Positions 34,388 through 46,331 of a DNA stretch of 64,000 nt are shown here, piece after piece (position 1 is the first letter of the stretch; every line of letters starts with the position of its first letter). A model generated the notes under the pieces. The model ran no database searches and was not told where the DNA came from. It worked only from the letters and a program-made list of their open reading frames with translations. Origin of the DNA: Collybia mongolica (lineage: Eukaryota > Basidiomycota > Agaricomycetes > Agaricales > Clitocybaceae); assembly GCA_013420905.1 (NCBI GenBank), contig JAAXNY010000004.1, positions 4,464,001 to 4,528,000 on the forward strand. The letters are read 5' to 3'. The position numbers and the translations under genes are program-made.

Positions 34388-36522
34388 TTAAGCCCCTTCA
34401 TTCTTGTTCAATGTTTGAAGCATAGCACGAAGGTCGGCAACTTCCTCATCTCTCTCCTGTAACCGCTGCCGAGTTTCTAGAAGCTCTTGCCTAAGGTTTT
34501 CGAGATCTGACTCGGCTTCCGCTGTCACTGGAGTTGTGGCCATTGGGAGGCGACGGGGTGGCGAACACTGAGTAGGCGAGTTTGGACTTGACCCTGGGAG
34601 TGGTGAAGGCAGAATTCGCGGGCGAATCATACGTGGAATCTCCTCGTTCGAACCGATGGGTGATTGTGTCTGAGAGGAGCGCGATATGAACCCATCGGGA
34701 AGAACAATATTTGAAGGGGTCAATGGCGTGGCCAACTCCATTGATATTTCTCCATCGACATCATAGTCTTCAGGTGTCTCCGGCAATCGATCCTGAGCTT
34801 CATGGCTGGCGTAGTCAGACCAATATGCATCCGGGTGGCGAGTATTCTGGTATTTAAAAGGAGATGAGTTCCAAAGGTGAAAACAATTACTCTGACAACT
34901 AACCGGATCTGGTGAAGGTGATGTTTCCGTTTTCAACTTTCGAGAACCTTGCTCTTGAACTAATGCTTTATTCAATGGGACTCGGGGTTCACTTCGCGTT
35001 TCCGACGGAATATATTGCGACCTGAAATGGCAGATGTCAGTATCAAACCTGATGTTATCCAAGAGATATACATACGGCCCAGGTATAGGTTTGGGCTCTG
35101 TAGCCAAGTGTAGTGTGCCGTCTGACGTAAGATCCTGTGACGAGGCCTAGTAAATATAGACCAAACAAATTAAGGATTTATTTAGAGCGTAAAATTCACC
35201 GATTGCTGCAACACGAGGAATTCCTTGAGAAGATTTCTCTCTTCCCTGAATGCGTCTATTTTCGACGACAGATAGTCAATCTGATGATCCAGGGCGTCGA
35301 TTTGGGGAAGATGAGGCCTATTGAATATGTCGGCATTGCTGAGTGGGGTAGAATCTAAACTGGAGGGATTTAAGGGGTTAAAAAGTGTGTATGATTCCGG
35401 AATTTTTGGCTCCAGCCTTTCAGACCCCATCTGTGTCTGTACAGTTCGCAGCGCCGAGTTTGGGTCAAGATATCGGGAATCAGGAATCACATTCACTTCA
35501 GGGAGCGCAGATCCCATCCTTGGTATGATAAGACTTGTTGAAACTGGCCGAGCGGAACCTTCCTTGACTCTTTCAAGCTTGCACAACTCAATACTCATAA
35601 GGTCGACAGTTAAGACAAAAACCCTTACCTCTTGACCCAAAATACGGACCTCCGTCTCCAAAGCATGGTTATTTTCCATGGTTCTACGCAATGCCTTGAT
35701 AATTTGTTCGTCGGATAATGGAAGAGCCGTTGGTGTACCCTTTATCCCAGTATTTAAATCAAGTACCGGGTCAGCGATATGATGGCTTGCGTGCTCTTGA
35801 CAAGCTGCAATTGTGGCGTCACGCCGCGCAACTTGCGCTTGAAGTGTACGAACTTGAGCTTCGAATAGGTGTTGCATTTGCCTGAAATTTTTACGCTCGA
35901 GATCGCGCTGCTGAGTCAAAGAGGTAATCCTAGCCGCAGCGTAGGAAAGTAGTTCTGGCGTATCGACCAGGACCTTATCCTTGTCGAGCCTTGAGACAGG
36001 ATCTAAAACCAGCCGAAATGAATCTTATTACTCGGGCATTCGAGTTTACGTGGCTGACCGGGGAAACTTTTCATTTCCATGTGACTACGTGGCCACAAGC
36101 TGAGTGCACTAGGGTTTGATTCAACTGTGAGATCAATCATCAATCGTGGGGTATGTTAGTATTCAACGTACTTGCCACGTGCATACATGTAAAATCACCT
36201 TTGTCAACAAATTCTGTAACTGAGTCACGAAGATCATCCCTTTCTCGCTCAAGTTGTTTCACGTATGCCTTGTATTTCTGTAATTTAATCTCGAAGTGGT
36301 CCCTCGTTTTGCACGCCTCTTCCAGCTCCCGTGCGCGCAAGAGCTCGATTTTATCGGATTTATCAAAGATTAGGGATACTTCCTGTTGCAAAAGTGACAT
36401 TTTCGTACGGTAAGCCTCAACTTGGGCTCTTAGATCATTTATCTACAACATATTTTCAGTATTATGACGAAGTTATCGTAACAAATCGTAGTATGACGCA
36501 CCTCAGTATCTGTGGAGGCCAT
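34388..36522 (-). CDS. Coiled-coil protein of unknown function
   Basis: Exons: 36502-36522, 36199-36442, 35629-36002, 35200-35586, 35076-35146, 34904-35021 and 34388-34846; 1674 nt, 557 aa, phases consistent.
Seen: N-terminal coiled coil (INDLRAQVEAYRTKMSLLQQ, ARELEEACKTRDHFEIKLQK, KQLERERDDLRD), a second heptad region (QQRDLERKNFRQMQHLFEAQ), a third near the middle (IDYLSSKIDAFREERNLLKE), a Pro/Ser-rich linker, and a C-terminal coiled coil (ENLRQELLETRQRLQERDEE). No catalytic motif, no membrane segment. Could be a cytoskeletal or spindle-pole-type scaffold, but that is only a guess from the coiled coils. The fourth exon begins at a weak TTGAG acceptor, the least certain junction. Confidence 0.65.
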
Positions 36523-36981
36523 CTAATCTCCCCCGAAGGCCCTATTCAGACTGAGCCCTCAGGCTATGGGCATAAGCATCAAAGAATAAACGATTGGGCT
36601 CGGACGTTCTGATGGTGGAGAAGCAGGGACTGGCGCGTAAATTGGGCAGGGTCAGGGGCAACGCCTGTCAGTGTCACGTGCACAGTATTCAGAATTCACG
36701 TGGCTCGCTACGAGCCGCTGGCACGTGTTTGAGATATATGCGGGGCCTGAGCTCATTGACAATGTGTCCAAGCTTCTGAGCTCAAGGTCATTGTATACGT
36801 CTCTACGCCCTTGCGACTGCCTTTGAAATCAGCCAGTATCGACGCCAAATATATTGAATCGTATATTTTTCAACTTAAATTCACATCGGGCTTTTGTGGA
36901 TAACACCATGTACGGTGTCCTCTGGCCTTATCTCGTCGAGCGACCCAACACCTAGGTCGTCGATGGTATAAAACTTCGGCA

Positions 36982-37857
36982 TCACCGTGCGAAAAATTCA
37001 ACTACCACGGATTGGGCAGTCACATACTCGAACACCCTCAAAGCCTTGGGTCCTACGTTGTCGGGAATGTAGTACGCGGCCAGTATCTTCTTAGACCGAA
37101 TATGCTCCAGCTCTAGATGTCGTACAGAAATGAGTGAATCCCTCATGTTGGCGATGACGGCGGCCTTCGAGCCACGATCCAAACTACACACTTTGCTGCT
37201 ACATTTTGCATGGACGAAGGCATACAAGCTCGGGCAATGTACCGTGAATGGAAGAACAGTCCCCACATCTTGTCCAAAGGCCTCGGTATCCTATTCTTTT
37301 TTGTTTCGTAATCACGCCACCCAGTACCAAGTTTCTCGCCATCCATTTACTGAAGGAAACATGAGGTCGGTGCACAACAATCTAATTTGAGCTCGCCATC
37401 ATGACGTCTGTAAAAACCTCACGAATTGGAGTGTGGAAATCGGCAACGATTTATATAACGTTGAAACTGTGTGTTTCTGGATCTGAAACTTCACAGCGGC
37501 GCCAACGATCCGACAGTAAGAAGTTTCTCAAGGTCGTCTTGAGTTCGGGCCTGCCGAGGAGAAACTCTGACATAGACAAGGGCTCGTTTTTATCCGCGTG
37601 CGCAAGTGTTGTCAAGAAGGCCAATGCCTACTCCCTGTTTGTCGCATGCCCTGCAATGATAGAGATCTGTCCGGTGAAACGTCGTCGACTCTATGGTCCA
37701 CCACCATTAGTGGCAGCCATGGATGTTTCAAAGGTGAACATACATCAAATATATTCCGCCTCTCAATCGCGTTCATCAAGCGACGAGTAGCAGCGCATAG
37801 GCGGCCGTTCTGCAGCGATGAGCGCGCAAAGGTCCGGTCCAGCAACTCAAAATTCAA
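36982..37857 (-). pseudogene. F-box/LRR family relic
   Basis: Two minus-strand pieces resemble the F-box genes at 47.9-52.9 kb. 37612-37857 has an F-box-like ELLDRTFARSSLQNGRLCAA ending RRNIF, like ELLDIIFQHTNLYEARLLSS...RPYIF. 36982-37266 has LPFTVHCPSLYAF, like LPFAVHCPSLKTF. The LRR body between is missing and the frame is broken, so this is a decayed copy. Confidence 0.4.
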
Positions 37858-39788
37858 ATTAATGAGACAAATCTTCTAAATCTTACCGACGATGTTGGGC
37901 ATGATCGCCCTCGAACCTCATAATACCGTGTGAAAATCGTGTCGTGTCGAAAGATCCGAATTTCGGAAAAGCGGAATCAAGACGCTTCCGAATTTCACTG
38001 CACATAAAAACATAACTGGTGCAAGGGGGTACACACCAATTTCTTAAAAATTCATCCTACACGCCCAAATTGGAGAATGTCGAGCAAAGTCAACCCAAAG
38101 GACCGTTCATCGCGCGTTTATAGGGTTATATGACTGACGGAGGTTTAGGATACCACTTATGTGCCATTGCTTTAAGATTTACATTAAGATAAGATTCGGC
38201 ACATACCAAGTAGAATCCTTCGACTGAAGCTGAATCTCACAGGCTGTGCGAAGCCGCCCTGCGGCAAGGCACCCTTCACTCACGAGCCGGTCTGGGTTTT
38301 CATGGGTCCATTGGTATCGGATTCGCGCTTCTTTCTTATCTTGAAGGCGGAGGTAAGGCCACTCAGGTCCCATGCCGCCGTAAATGTAGTTTTTGTCCCC
38401 ACCGCGTTCGGCTCATCCGTCATAATACATTGTGAATCTTCTGGAGTATGTTTAGTGTCGAGATGAAAATTGGAGAGAATAGTTCTGCAGTCTGCTGAAA
38501 TCCGAAATCCGGGTCGGCTCTTGTCTGTTGAAGTGGCTGTGCTGACATGATCACGCTTTGCCAAATTAGTATGTTCGTCCACCTCTGTCGTTCATGTTCA
38601 TGGTCGACTTTCCGACGGTTGTAGAACTATTCCGTATAAAATTCCCTGCGATCTCGCCAGCATCAATTCATGCAACCCGAGAACATGTCGTCGGATTCAT
38701 CGACTTTGAGGAACGGCCGAATCCACAATCAAGAAGTCTACGCGTCTTTTTGGCCTGAGCGTGTAGTCACCGAGGTGGGCCTCGTCGGCCTCGGGAGAGT
38801 TGGAAGTATATTATACTGACGCGGTCCTGTGACCCTGGGGGCGGGAAAAGGAGTACCCTTTCGACATGCTCCGGATCCCATGTACACAGTGGTCATACGT
38901 CTGTAATACGGGTGATCCGAGGAATGGTGCGTTGTATCTGCACTGCGTGTTGCCTGGCGACAAACTCACAACCCTTTACGGATTGCTCCTTCAATAAAAA
39001 CGGAACTTGACGAGCGGTATTGCGAGGATGAAGATTCAGGAAGTCAGGAACGACAGTCTTCTAGAATAACTCCAGGTTTGTGTCGGAGCCGAGAATTGAA
39101 CGGGGTGGTCTGGAAGGTCTTGGTACATCGACAAGTGTGTCGAGTGCTCGAGAGAGAGCTGAACATTTTTTAAACCTCGCCCGTCGAGATATATGAAGTT
39201 TGGACATGTGTCAATCGGATGTCACTCTTTTTGCGTGGTACTATGTGTGGGAATTCTGGCTTGCCGTTACCTTCATCCCCTGAACGTTCGCCTCCCTCAA
39301 GCCGCCCTGTTGCTCGCTTACTGGTATTCTAATATGCAACTCGACGTCGCAGACCCACAACCGTTAGAAAAACAAGTAAAACACGAATTTCTATGGGCAT
39401 TGGCGATATTGACCACAACTTTATATCATATCATAGATGATGAGAACTTGTGGAACGCTCCACCAGCTGATCAACATAATGCAAAACCATTCAATCGATT
39501 TTCCATTGGGAGCTACTAAGCACCCGGTGCCACCATAATTGACCTCAGAAGCACTATCCCCATGGAGCTACAGTCATACAATCCTGCTTCCCCACACTCC
39601 AATGGTATTTTCGTCATGGCCGTGGATATAACATGACCCCAATCATTTCGATAGGCGATGATTTGACATCGTCCACATTTGTATGCCCTTCCGCCAATTC
39701 CGCATTGCCGCCGAGTTTGTTCATTGACCGTGCTTATATACTGCCCTTGCGCACACCGATTCAGTGTCCGTTCCCACTCCTTCCCATC
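37858..39788. other. Gene-poor region
   Basis: No supported gene. Minus frames at 38179-38582 and a plus frame at 39193-39519 (with a possible signal-anchor-like start, CVVLCVGILAC) are unrecognised. The promoter of the MFS gene lies at the right end. Confidence 0.5.
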
Positions 39789-42367
39789 ATGTCGCTCGAT
39801 AAGAAGAGGAGCTCTCAGTCTGAGAAGGCATTGTCGGATGGGTCTGATGAATTCGAATTCGGCGGCGAGTCTTCTCTTCCCCCGCCCCCTACTCTCACCG
39901 CAGAAGAAGAACGGAGGCTATGGCGAAAAGTGGACATGAGACTCATGCCTATATTGGCTATCATGTATCTGTTTTCATTTATAGACAGAGGTGGGTTCTG
40001 CCGTCCAACGCGGCATGATGCAGGCTACTAAATTTTTCCAGGAAACATTGGTATTTCCAACCGGATCATTTCATGGTCGGATACGTTTGATAACTTGGAT
40101 TATAGGGAATGCAAAATTACAGGGCCTGCAATCGCAGCTCCACATGACAGGAAATCAATACAATATCGCGTTGGTGAGTCGGCTTTCATGGTAACCGGTG
40201 GCCCGGCTGAGCCTCACTTTTTCATTGATAGACTATGTATTTCATTGTGTGTCTGATCCCGTTCAAACACAGAACTTGTGGAAATCTTATGATGAACTAG
40301 CCCTACTGCGTATTCGAATGTCCTGCGAAGTGCGTATCTCATCTTTTATATGCTTTCCCCGTCTCTAACATGCTGTATCTATCCTAGTCTCGTTTTGAAG
40401 AAGTTCCGCCCGTCCAGGTGCGGATAATATAGTCGATCTGTGTTGGTTTTTTTTTTACATAGGAGTTCCCTCAGATGGTTACCAGGAATTACTGTATGTG
40501 AATTCTCTTCGAGATCATCTCTCCCTTAATGATATCTTCTACAGGTTGTTTGGGGTATAATAATGTGAGTGGAGGTTTCATGCCGATATTTAAACATGGT
40601 TAAATATTAAGCACTGGGAACTAGGACGTTGATGGGCATAGTAAAAACGTAAAGAACTCATCAAACCTTTCGTCAGTGCTGCTCTAATTTAACAACCTAG
40701 TTACCCTCAACTTGTGGGTGTGCGAGTCTGTCTTGGGGTAGCTGAAGCGGGACTGTTTCCTGGTGTTGTATACTAGTGCGTCAGTTCGAACTTGATGGAT
40801 TCGAAATCTCACTACTCCGCTCAACCAAGTCTTACCTTCTGGTATCCCCGGTTCGAAATGCAATATCGCATCGGCATATTCTTTGGAGCGGCTACTCTCG
40901 CAGGAGCATTTTCAGGCCTTCTTGCCTATGGTATCAGCTTCATGGGTGGGACCGCAGGTCTCCTTGGGTGGTCATGGATTTTCGTAAGCTACTTGTTAAC
41001 GTGTGAGGGAAACTAAACATTTTTCGTTCGCAGATCCTCGAGGGTATTGCTACTGTTGTAATTGGGCTTACCGCCTTCTTCAGTATGTCATTTATATTGT
41101 GCTGCGTCATCCTTTGACACTTCGAATCAGTCTTGGTGGACCACCCCTCGACGGCATCGTTCTTGACACCTGAAGAGCGGTCGTACATTATCTGGAAGAA
41201 GAGTATGTTCGAACCACATTCTTCATCTGTAATGCTGACGTCGTGAAGAATACGATACATCTTCTGTGGGCGAGGAGGAACACTTCGAAATGAGGCACTT
41301 TTATGCCACAATTACCGATTGGCAGGTAATGTAAAACATGATTTACTGCCTCCCTTTTGTTAATGTTCTGTAACGACTGGCAGGTCTGGCTACACGTCCT
41401 AATCTACATGTCCTTAGTTGGCCCTCGTGAGTTTTTCTGTCCGTCGTCGCTTGGGAATACGCTGACCCCGATCCAGTTTATGGAATCACGCTCTTCTTAC
41501 CGTTAGTCCCTGTTTCTCCTTTCAAAAGCGGCGCCTAAATCAGTTACAATCGTTTAGGACGATCATCCACAAGCAAGTCCTTTCGTGTTCGTGTCTCTGT
41601 CAATTCTCACTAATTGATGTCGTTTAGCTTCGGTTATTCGACAGCAGTCAGTCAGCTGCTCACTGTTCCTCCATACTTTTTCGCTAGTGCGTTGCTTTGT
41701 CTCTATCTCCGATTCACCACTAAAAGGGGGCGAATTGGTAGCTCTTGTGCTTGGTGTATTCGCCCATTATTCCGACAAGACTAAGCTGCGATCCCCGTTC
41801 ATTTTGGGAGGTCTCGTTATGTGTCTTGTTGGGTTCTCCATAAATATTTCTAATGCTTCGTATGGCGCGAAATACTTCGGAACGTTCCTTTGTGTCGCTG
41901 GGTCTTATGCTGGGTTCCCGGGTGTTGTTGCATGGTCTGTTCCAGCTTTCCCCCTTTTATTTTGTCGTACCTACTGTTTTGTCAGGTTGGGAAACAATCT
42001 AGCTGGGCAGTACAAGCGCGGAATTGGGATGGCTATTCATATTGGTGTCGGGAACTTCAGTGGTGCTATTGCTTGCAACATCTACAGAGCACAAGACTCT
42101 CCGCGGTACATCGTCGGACGTGAGTGCATAATTTTTTGCTGCTGAAAATAACTCACTCTCGGAAACCCGTCAGATGCTTGCGAACTCATGTTCGTGGGGA
42201 TTGGATTCATCTGCGTGCCCATTGCCATTCTTTCCTATATCAGAATCAATAAGCAGCGTGATGAAATAGAGAGAATCGCGCTGGAAAAGGGCGGGCCCAG
42301 TAAGTACTCAGACAAGGAACTGCGCGAGTTGGGCGATAGGGCCCCTGCCTTCCGATACGTGCTTTAA
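39789..42367 (+). CDS. MFS transporter, allantoate permease (DAL5) type
   Basis: Twelve-helix anion:cation symporter family protein at the plasma membrane, likely importing a carboxylate or vitamin-like anion (family inference).
21 exons: 39789-39990, 40042-40050, 40106-40173, 40232-40246, 40301-40329, 40388-40417, 40475-40493, 40545-40564, 40625-40648, 40701-40775, 40830-40983, 41034-41082, 41131-41202, 41249-41325, 41384-41426, 41477-41501, 41558-41572, 41628-41686, 41742-41934, 41986-42119 and 42174-42367. Sum 1506 nt, 501 aa.
Seen: KVDMRLMPILAIMYLFSFID, GNIGNAKLQGLQ, PSRWLPGITVVWGIIMTLMG, GVAEAGLFPGVVYY, FILEGIATVVIG, the inter-domain loop with FLTPEERSYII, and FPGVVAWLGNNLAGQYKRG. Contains exons of only 9, 15 and 15 nt; one intron after 41572 has a GC donor. 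C-terminus ends in a hydrophilic tail. Confidence 0.9.
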
Positions 42368-43620
42368 TGATGAGATGAAAGGATAATATTCCATTGTATA
42401 TAACACATATTACTTGAAACGAATAAACATGAGATGCAGCATCGATCGTATATACGGCGAATTGTACGGCGAATAGCTGGACTCCCGGTTGGGCTATTAT
42501 TATTTGTTCGGCGTTCGATCCGATAAAGAGAATCCGAAGCAAGTGAAGTTTTGTCTGGAAAGACACTCGGATGGGGCTCAATGGCGACTCTTAACACCCC
42601 AATCTTGTGAAATATATTGCATATGAAGACTGGGCACGCACGGTGATGCAAGCAGGGTGAGATATCTTTGCTGGTCATGCGTGAGTGCAGGAGCTCCGTG
42701 GTTGATTATTGATATGATTTTGTAGACATTATTATTGGTGCATGTTGCTTTGATCTTAAGAAGCAAAATGAGGACACTTTTGAATGGGGGGAGTCGCGAC
42801 GCACTTCGCTTGTGAGATAAGGAAGACGCACGGTGACACAAGCAGGGTGAGATATCTTTGCAGGTCGTGAGTGCAGAGTCCAAGCAGGAGCTCCGTATTC
42901 GGCGCGGTCTTCGGATGTTTCTATCCCTTCTGGCCGCATGTGGCGTGTATCATCGAGCCAGTTCCCAGCTGTGGGTTTGATGTCCGAGTCGGCATGCAAA
43001 TAGGGTGCTGGGTTGGTATTTGAAAGCCCTCGATATCAAAACTTATCCTAGAGGGTATCATGATCGTTAAACTCTTCAGGTTCTGGTTGGCAGCAGCGGG
43101 GGGTAAATCACGGCGAAGGATCAGTCATTTCGAGCCGTTCGACTTCATAGCCCTCGTCTGAAAGAGACGGAAAGACAATTCTAACTGAGTATCAAATGCT
43201 GGCGTTTAAGATCACATTTAATGTACACAATACAGGTAGAAGCTAAGGGAGTATCCACTATCCAGGACTTCAGGCAGATTGTAGGGGGGAAGGTGCCGTT
43301 TGTTGTTGCTTGGTCCGCTTAGGTCACACGATCACTGGATAACCGGAAATTGGTCATGTGACTACATACCGCGCGCGTTTGGGAGCCACTGCTCAACTTA
43401 GATCTTCTCCTATTAAAACCCTCTTTCTTTTAACCATCAGATTTCGAATCAAGCCCCTATAAGTTCGAAATACTCAGTAACTGCCACGCGAAACTGAGTA
43501 TAGAATAACCTATTAATCGAAACGTTACAAGAACCACAAAGAGCGGGTCCCTGCACCTCATCAAACCTCTTATCGTGTTTCTGTGTATACATTCAATACA
43601 ATTTCGTTTTCGGAATAAGC
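42368..43620. other. Intergenic region with a local duplication
   Basis: No gene recognised; minus-strand frames here overlap a duplicated 65-70-bp segment. The right part holds the CRY-DASH promoter. Confidence 0.55.
42636..42897. repeat. Direct repeat pair of about 65-70 bp
   Basis: Copies at about 42636-42699 and 42826-42897 share ACGCACGGTGA, AAGCAGGGTGAGATATCTTT and GCAGGAGCTCCGT. The second has a short insertion. Spacing about 190 bp. Confidence 0.65.
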
Positions 43621-45431
43621 ATGTATCTCATTTACCTCTTACGCCGCGACCTCCGCCTTTCGGACAACCCGATAACCCACTCATTGAAGAATTCAGCTCG
43701 GTACACACACGTCCTACCGGTTTACGTTGTTTCTCCTTTGCAGATCGAAGTATCTGGTTTTATAGATTCAGGGACGGGGTCACCGTACCCGGAGGCTCGC
43801 TCGCGCATTGGGAAGTTTTGGCGTTGTGGTCCACATCGGGCTCGTTTTCTGGCTGAGGGGCTGTGGGACCTGAAACACGGGCTGCGGACCTTGGGCAGTG
43901 ACCTTGTTATACGAGTCGGTAGGATGGAAGAAGTTGTACAGAGTTTGTTGTCAGATGTGGAGTTCTCGAGTCGAGTTGGCGGGGTGTGGATAGCGAAGGA
44001 CTGGGCGTTTGAGGAAGTCGAGGAAGAGAAAAGCGTTCAAGCTGTCGTTGAGAACCTAGGTGGTGGAAGAGTTGAGTGGAAAGTGTTTAATGGCGAAGAG
44101 ACCCTGATACACGAGTTTGCCCATCCAGATACCTCTTCCTTCTTGCTGCTGAAACCGCCCAATCCAGGGATGACCTACCGATGAAGCCTTCAGAGTTACC
44201 AGACGTATTCACTTCCTTCAGAAAACAGCTTGAACCCCTTCGTGGAGACATACGATCGCCTCTGCCGTCCCCATCGACTTTCCCCCCTTTGCCACCCTCA
44301 ATCCCAGATCAAGCCCATCCGTTTGTCACACCGATTACACTGGACGGGCTGCATGACGCGTTCCAGAAGCCTCTGAAACTCAGTGACCTCAGCCACCCAC
44401 CGCCGTTCCCAGCCTCCGCCAAGTCAGCCCACCCCTTCACGGGTGGTGAGTTCCACGCCCATGCAAGGGTGAAGCACCTCCTGTCATCGGGAGCGATGAC
44501 AACATACAAGGATACCAGGAATGGCCTTGTCGGCGAGGACTTCTCGACTAAGCTCTCAGGGTATCTCTCGCACGGATTTATCACTGCGCGCCAGATCAAC
44601 TCATATCTCGTTTCCTTCGAGGATGGTGCTGCTCCTCAAGCGCCGGGCACCCCAATTACCAACAGCGACGGCTATGGATGTGGAGAGAACAAAGGCACAG
44701 CGGCCGTACGTTTTGAGCTTTTGTGGCGTGACTATATGCGCCTTTGTATGCGTAAACACGGTCACAGTTTGTTTTCTGTCCATGGATTTCGGGGACCGTC
44801 TCAAAATTCAGGAGGCGGACATCGCCGCGGGAAGAACTTAACACCACACTGGCGCCCACTCTTCACATCTGCAGAGGCGTTCTCGCGTTTCCAGCACGGC
44901 ACGACGGGTACCGGGCTCGTGGATGCGAGGATGCGTGAGCTGGCGCTGACGGGGTACACCTCGAACCGTGCCCGCCAGAACTGCGCGTCGTTCCTCGCGG
45001 TATGGCTCGGGATCGACTGGCGCGTCGGTGCGGAGTGGTACGAGTCGATGCTGGTAGACTATGATGTTGCAAGCAATTGGGGGAACTGGCAGTATGTCGC
45101 GGGCGTTGGGAACGACCCGCGCGGGGGTGGGGAGGGGCGGCGGTTCAACCCAGTCAAGCAGGCGTGGGACTACGACCCGCACGGTCAGTATGTGCGGATG
45201 TGGTTGGAGGAGATGGGTAATGTGGGCGGTGGCCGGGGGAGCCTTGAGGTTTTGTTCCAGGCGTCGAAGGTAGGAGAGGTTTTGGCACGGCGTGCTGCTA
45301 GAGGTGGTGTTGAAGAAGAGGGGGAGAGACAGGTGTTAGAAGGGCTGAGGTTGATCGAGGGGGTGCGGAATCCGTTGGTTGAAGTTTCGTATGAGAAACG
45401 CAAAGTGGCTGGTGGGAAAGGCAGGAAGTGA
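43621..45431 (+). CDS. Cryptochrome DASH (photolyase family)
   Basis: Blue-light flavoprotein; CRY-DASH proteins bind FAD and an antenna and repair cyclobutane dimers in single-stranded DNA or act in light signalling.
Two exons: 43621-44114 and 44168-45431, 1758 nt, 585 aa. A 53-nt intron (donor GTTTGC, acceptor AATCCAG) restores the conserved EETLIHEDDLPMKPSELPDV; without it the gene looks frameshifted.
Seen: N-terminal antenna domain LLRRDLRLSDNPI; FAD-binding part YKDTRNGLVGEDFSTKLSGY, LSHGFITARQI, ELLWRDYMR, ARMRELALTGYTSNRARQNC, and DASH-typical DYDVASNWGNWQYVAGVGND with FNPVKQAWDYDP. C-terminus is basic (KRKVAGGKGRK), possibly a localisation signal. Confidence 0.94.
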
Positions 45432-46331
45432 GGTGTGGAGAGGGGGAGGGTGTCATGTGGAGTACCAACGTGGTTGACCTCGGCGCCCAGGAGGGAGGTG
45501 CGAGGTTGGAACGGCACTGCTTTGAGGCTTGACATCTAGCTGCGCAGAAGGTTCCGAGTGGGGGAAAGGTGGATGGGCGGCGGATGTAATTCTCGTGGAA
45601 ACAAAGATAAGGTCTGAACAGATGTAGTTTATAATCCTCTATATGGGACATTATGTGGGATTACACTAGGCCGTGTACGGTGATACAAGAGTTTTTTTTC
45701 CCCTTCTAGCTTGCCAGTACACTCACAGGTCATTATGTATGTGCCTCGATTCTCTGTTTCATTTTACGCTGATGTGGACTCGACATTTTGGGGGCGCAGA
45801 TTCGACCGCCAGGTACTGCGGACCTGATGTAATCGTTAACTCAAACGCATTTGTTGGAATTCCGAGGAGGGCATGTTTGAGGCTGCGGAAGTCGGTGCCT
45901 GTGTATCCAGATGTGGGCCCTTTCAACTATTATCTCCAAGTCACGATGGATACCCGGATTCCCAAGAGTTAAGACCTCTAGATTCGTTGCCATTGGTCGT
46001 TTACGATTTCTTTCTGTAGCAAAGTGCATTGTCGACTTTAGACGCCCCCCATTAAGTTGCTCTCACCGCGTAATCTCAGCACGTTCCTTTTCATCTGCGC
46101 TATTATGTCTTCAAAGCACTGCCATAAAAACGATTGTCAAAGGTATCATTCTTGCCTATCTACGGCCCATCTCAATACCGGCAAACTCAGGCCTTCCTAC
46201 GCAGCGGGGCGCAGCAACGGTTATGAATAGACTTTCTCGATTTCCCCGGTATGCATGGGGCTGTTCCAATACCTCGATATAAATATGCTGCACGAAATTT
46301 TAGAAAAGTATCATCAAAATTTCCGTTAAAG
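45432..46331. other. Intergenic region, no gene
   Basis: Contains only overlapping short frames on both strands. Holds the CRY-DASH 3' end and the RTA1 promoter. Confidence 0.55.

Noticed and set aside
40465..40474. Earlier acceptor at about 40462 for the seventh MFS exon
   Set aside because: It would insert four residues into the conserved RPSRWLPG motif; the acceptor at 40474 restores it exactly.
44168..44184. Frameshift splitting CRY-DASH into two genes
   Set aside because: A 53-nt intron at 44115-44167 restores the conserved sequence and frame.
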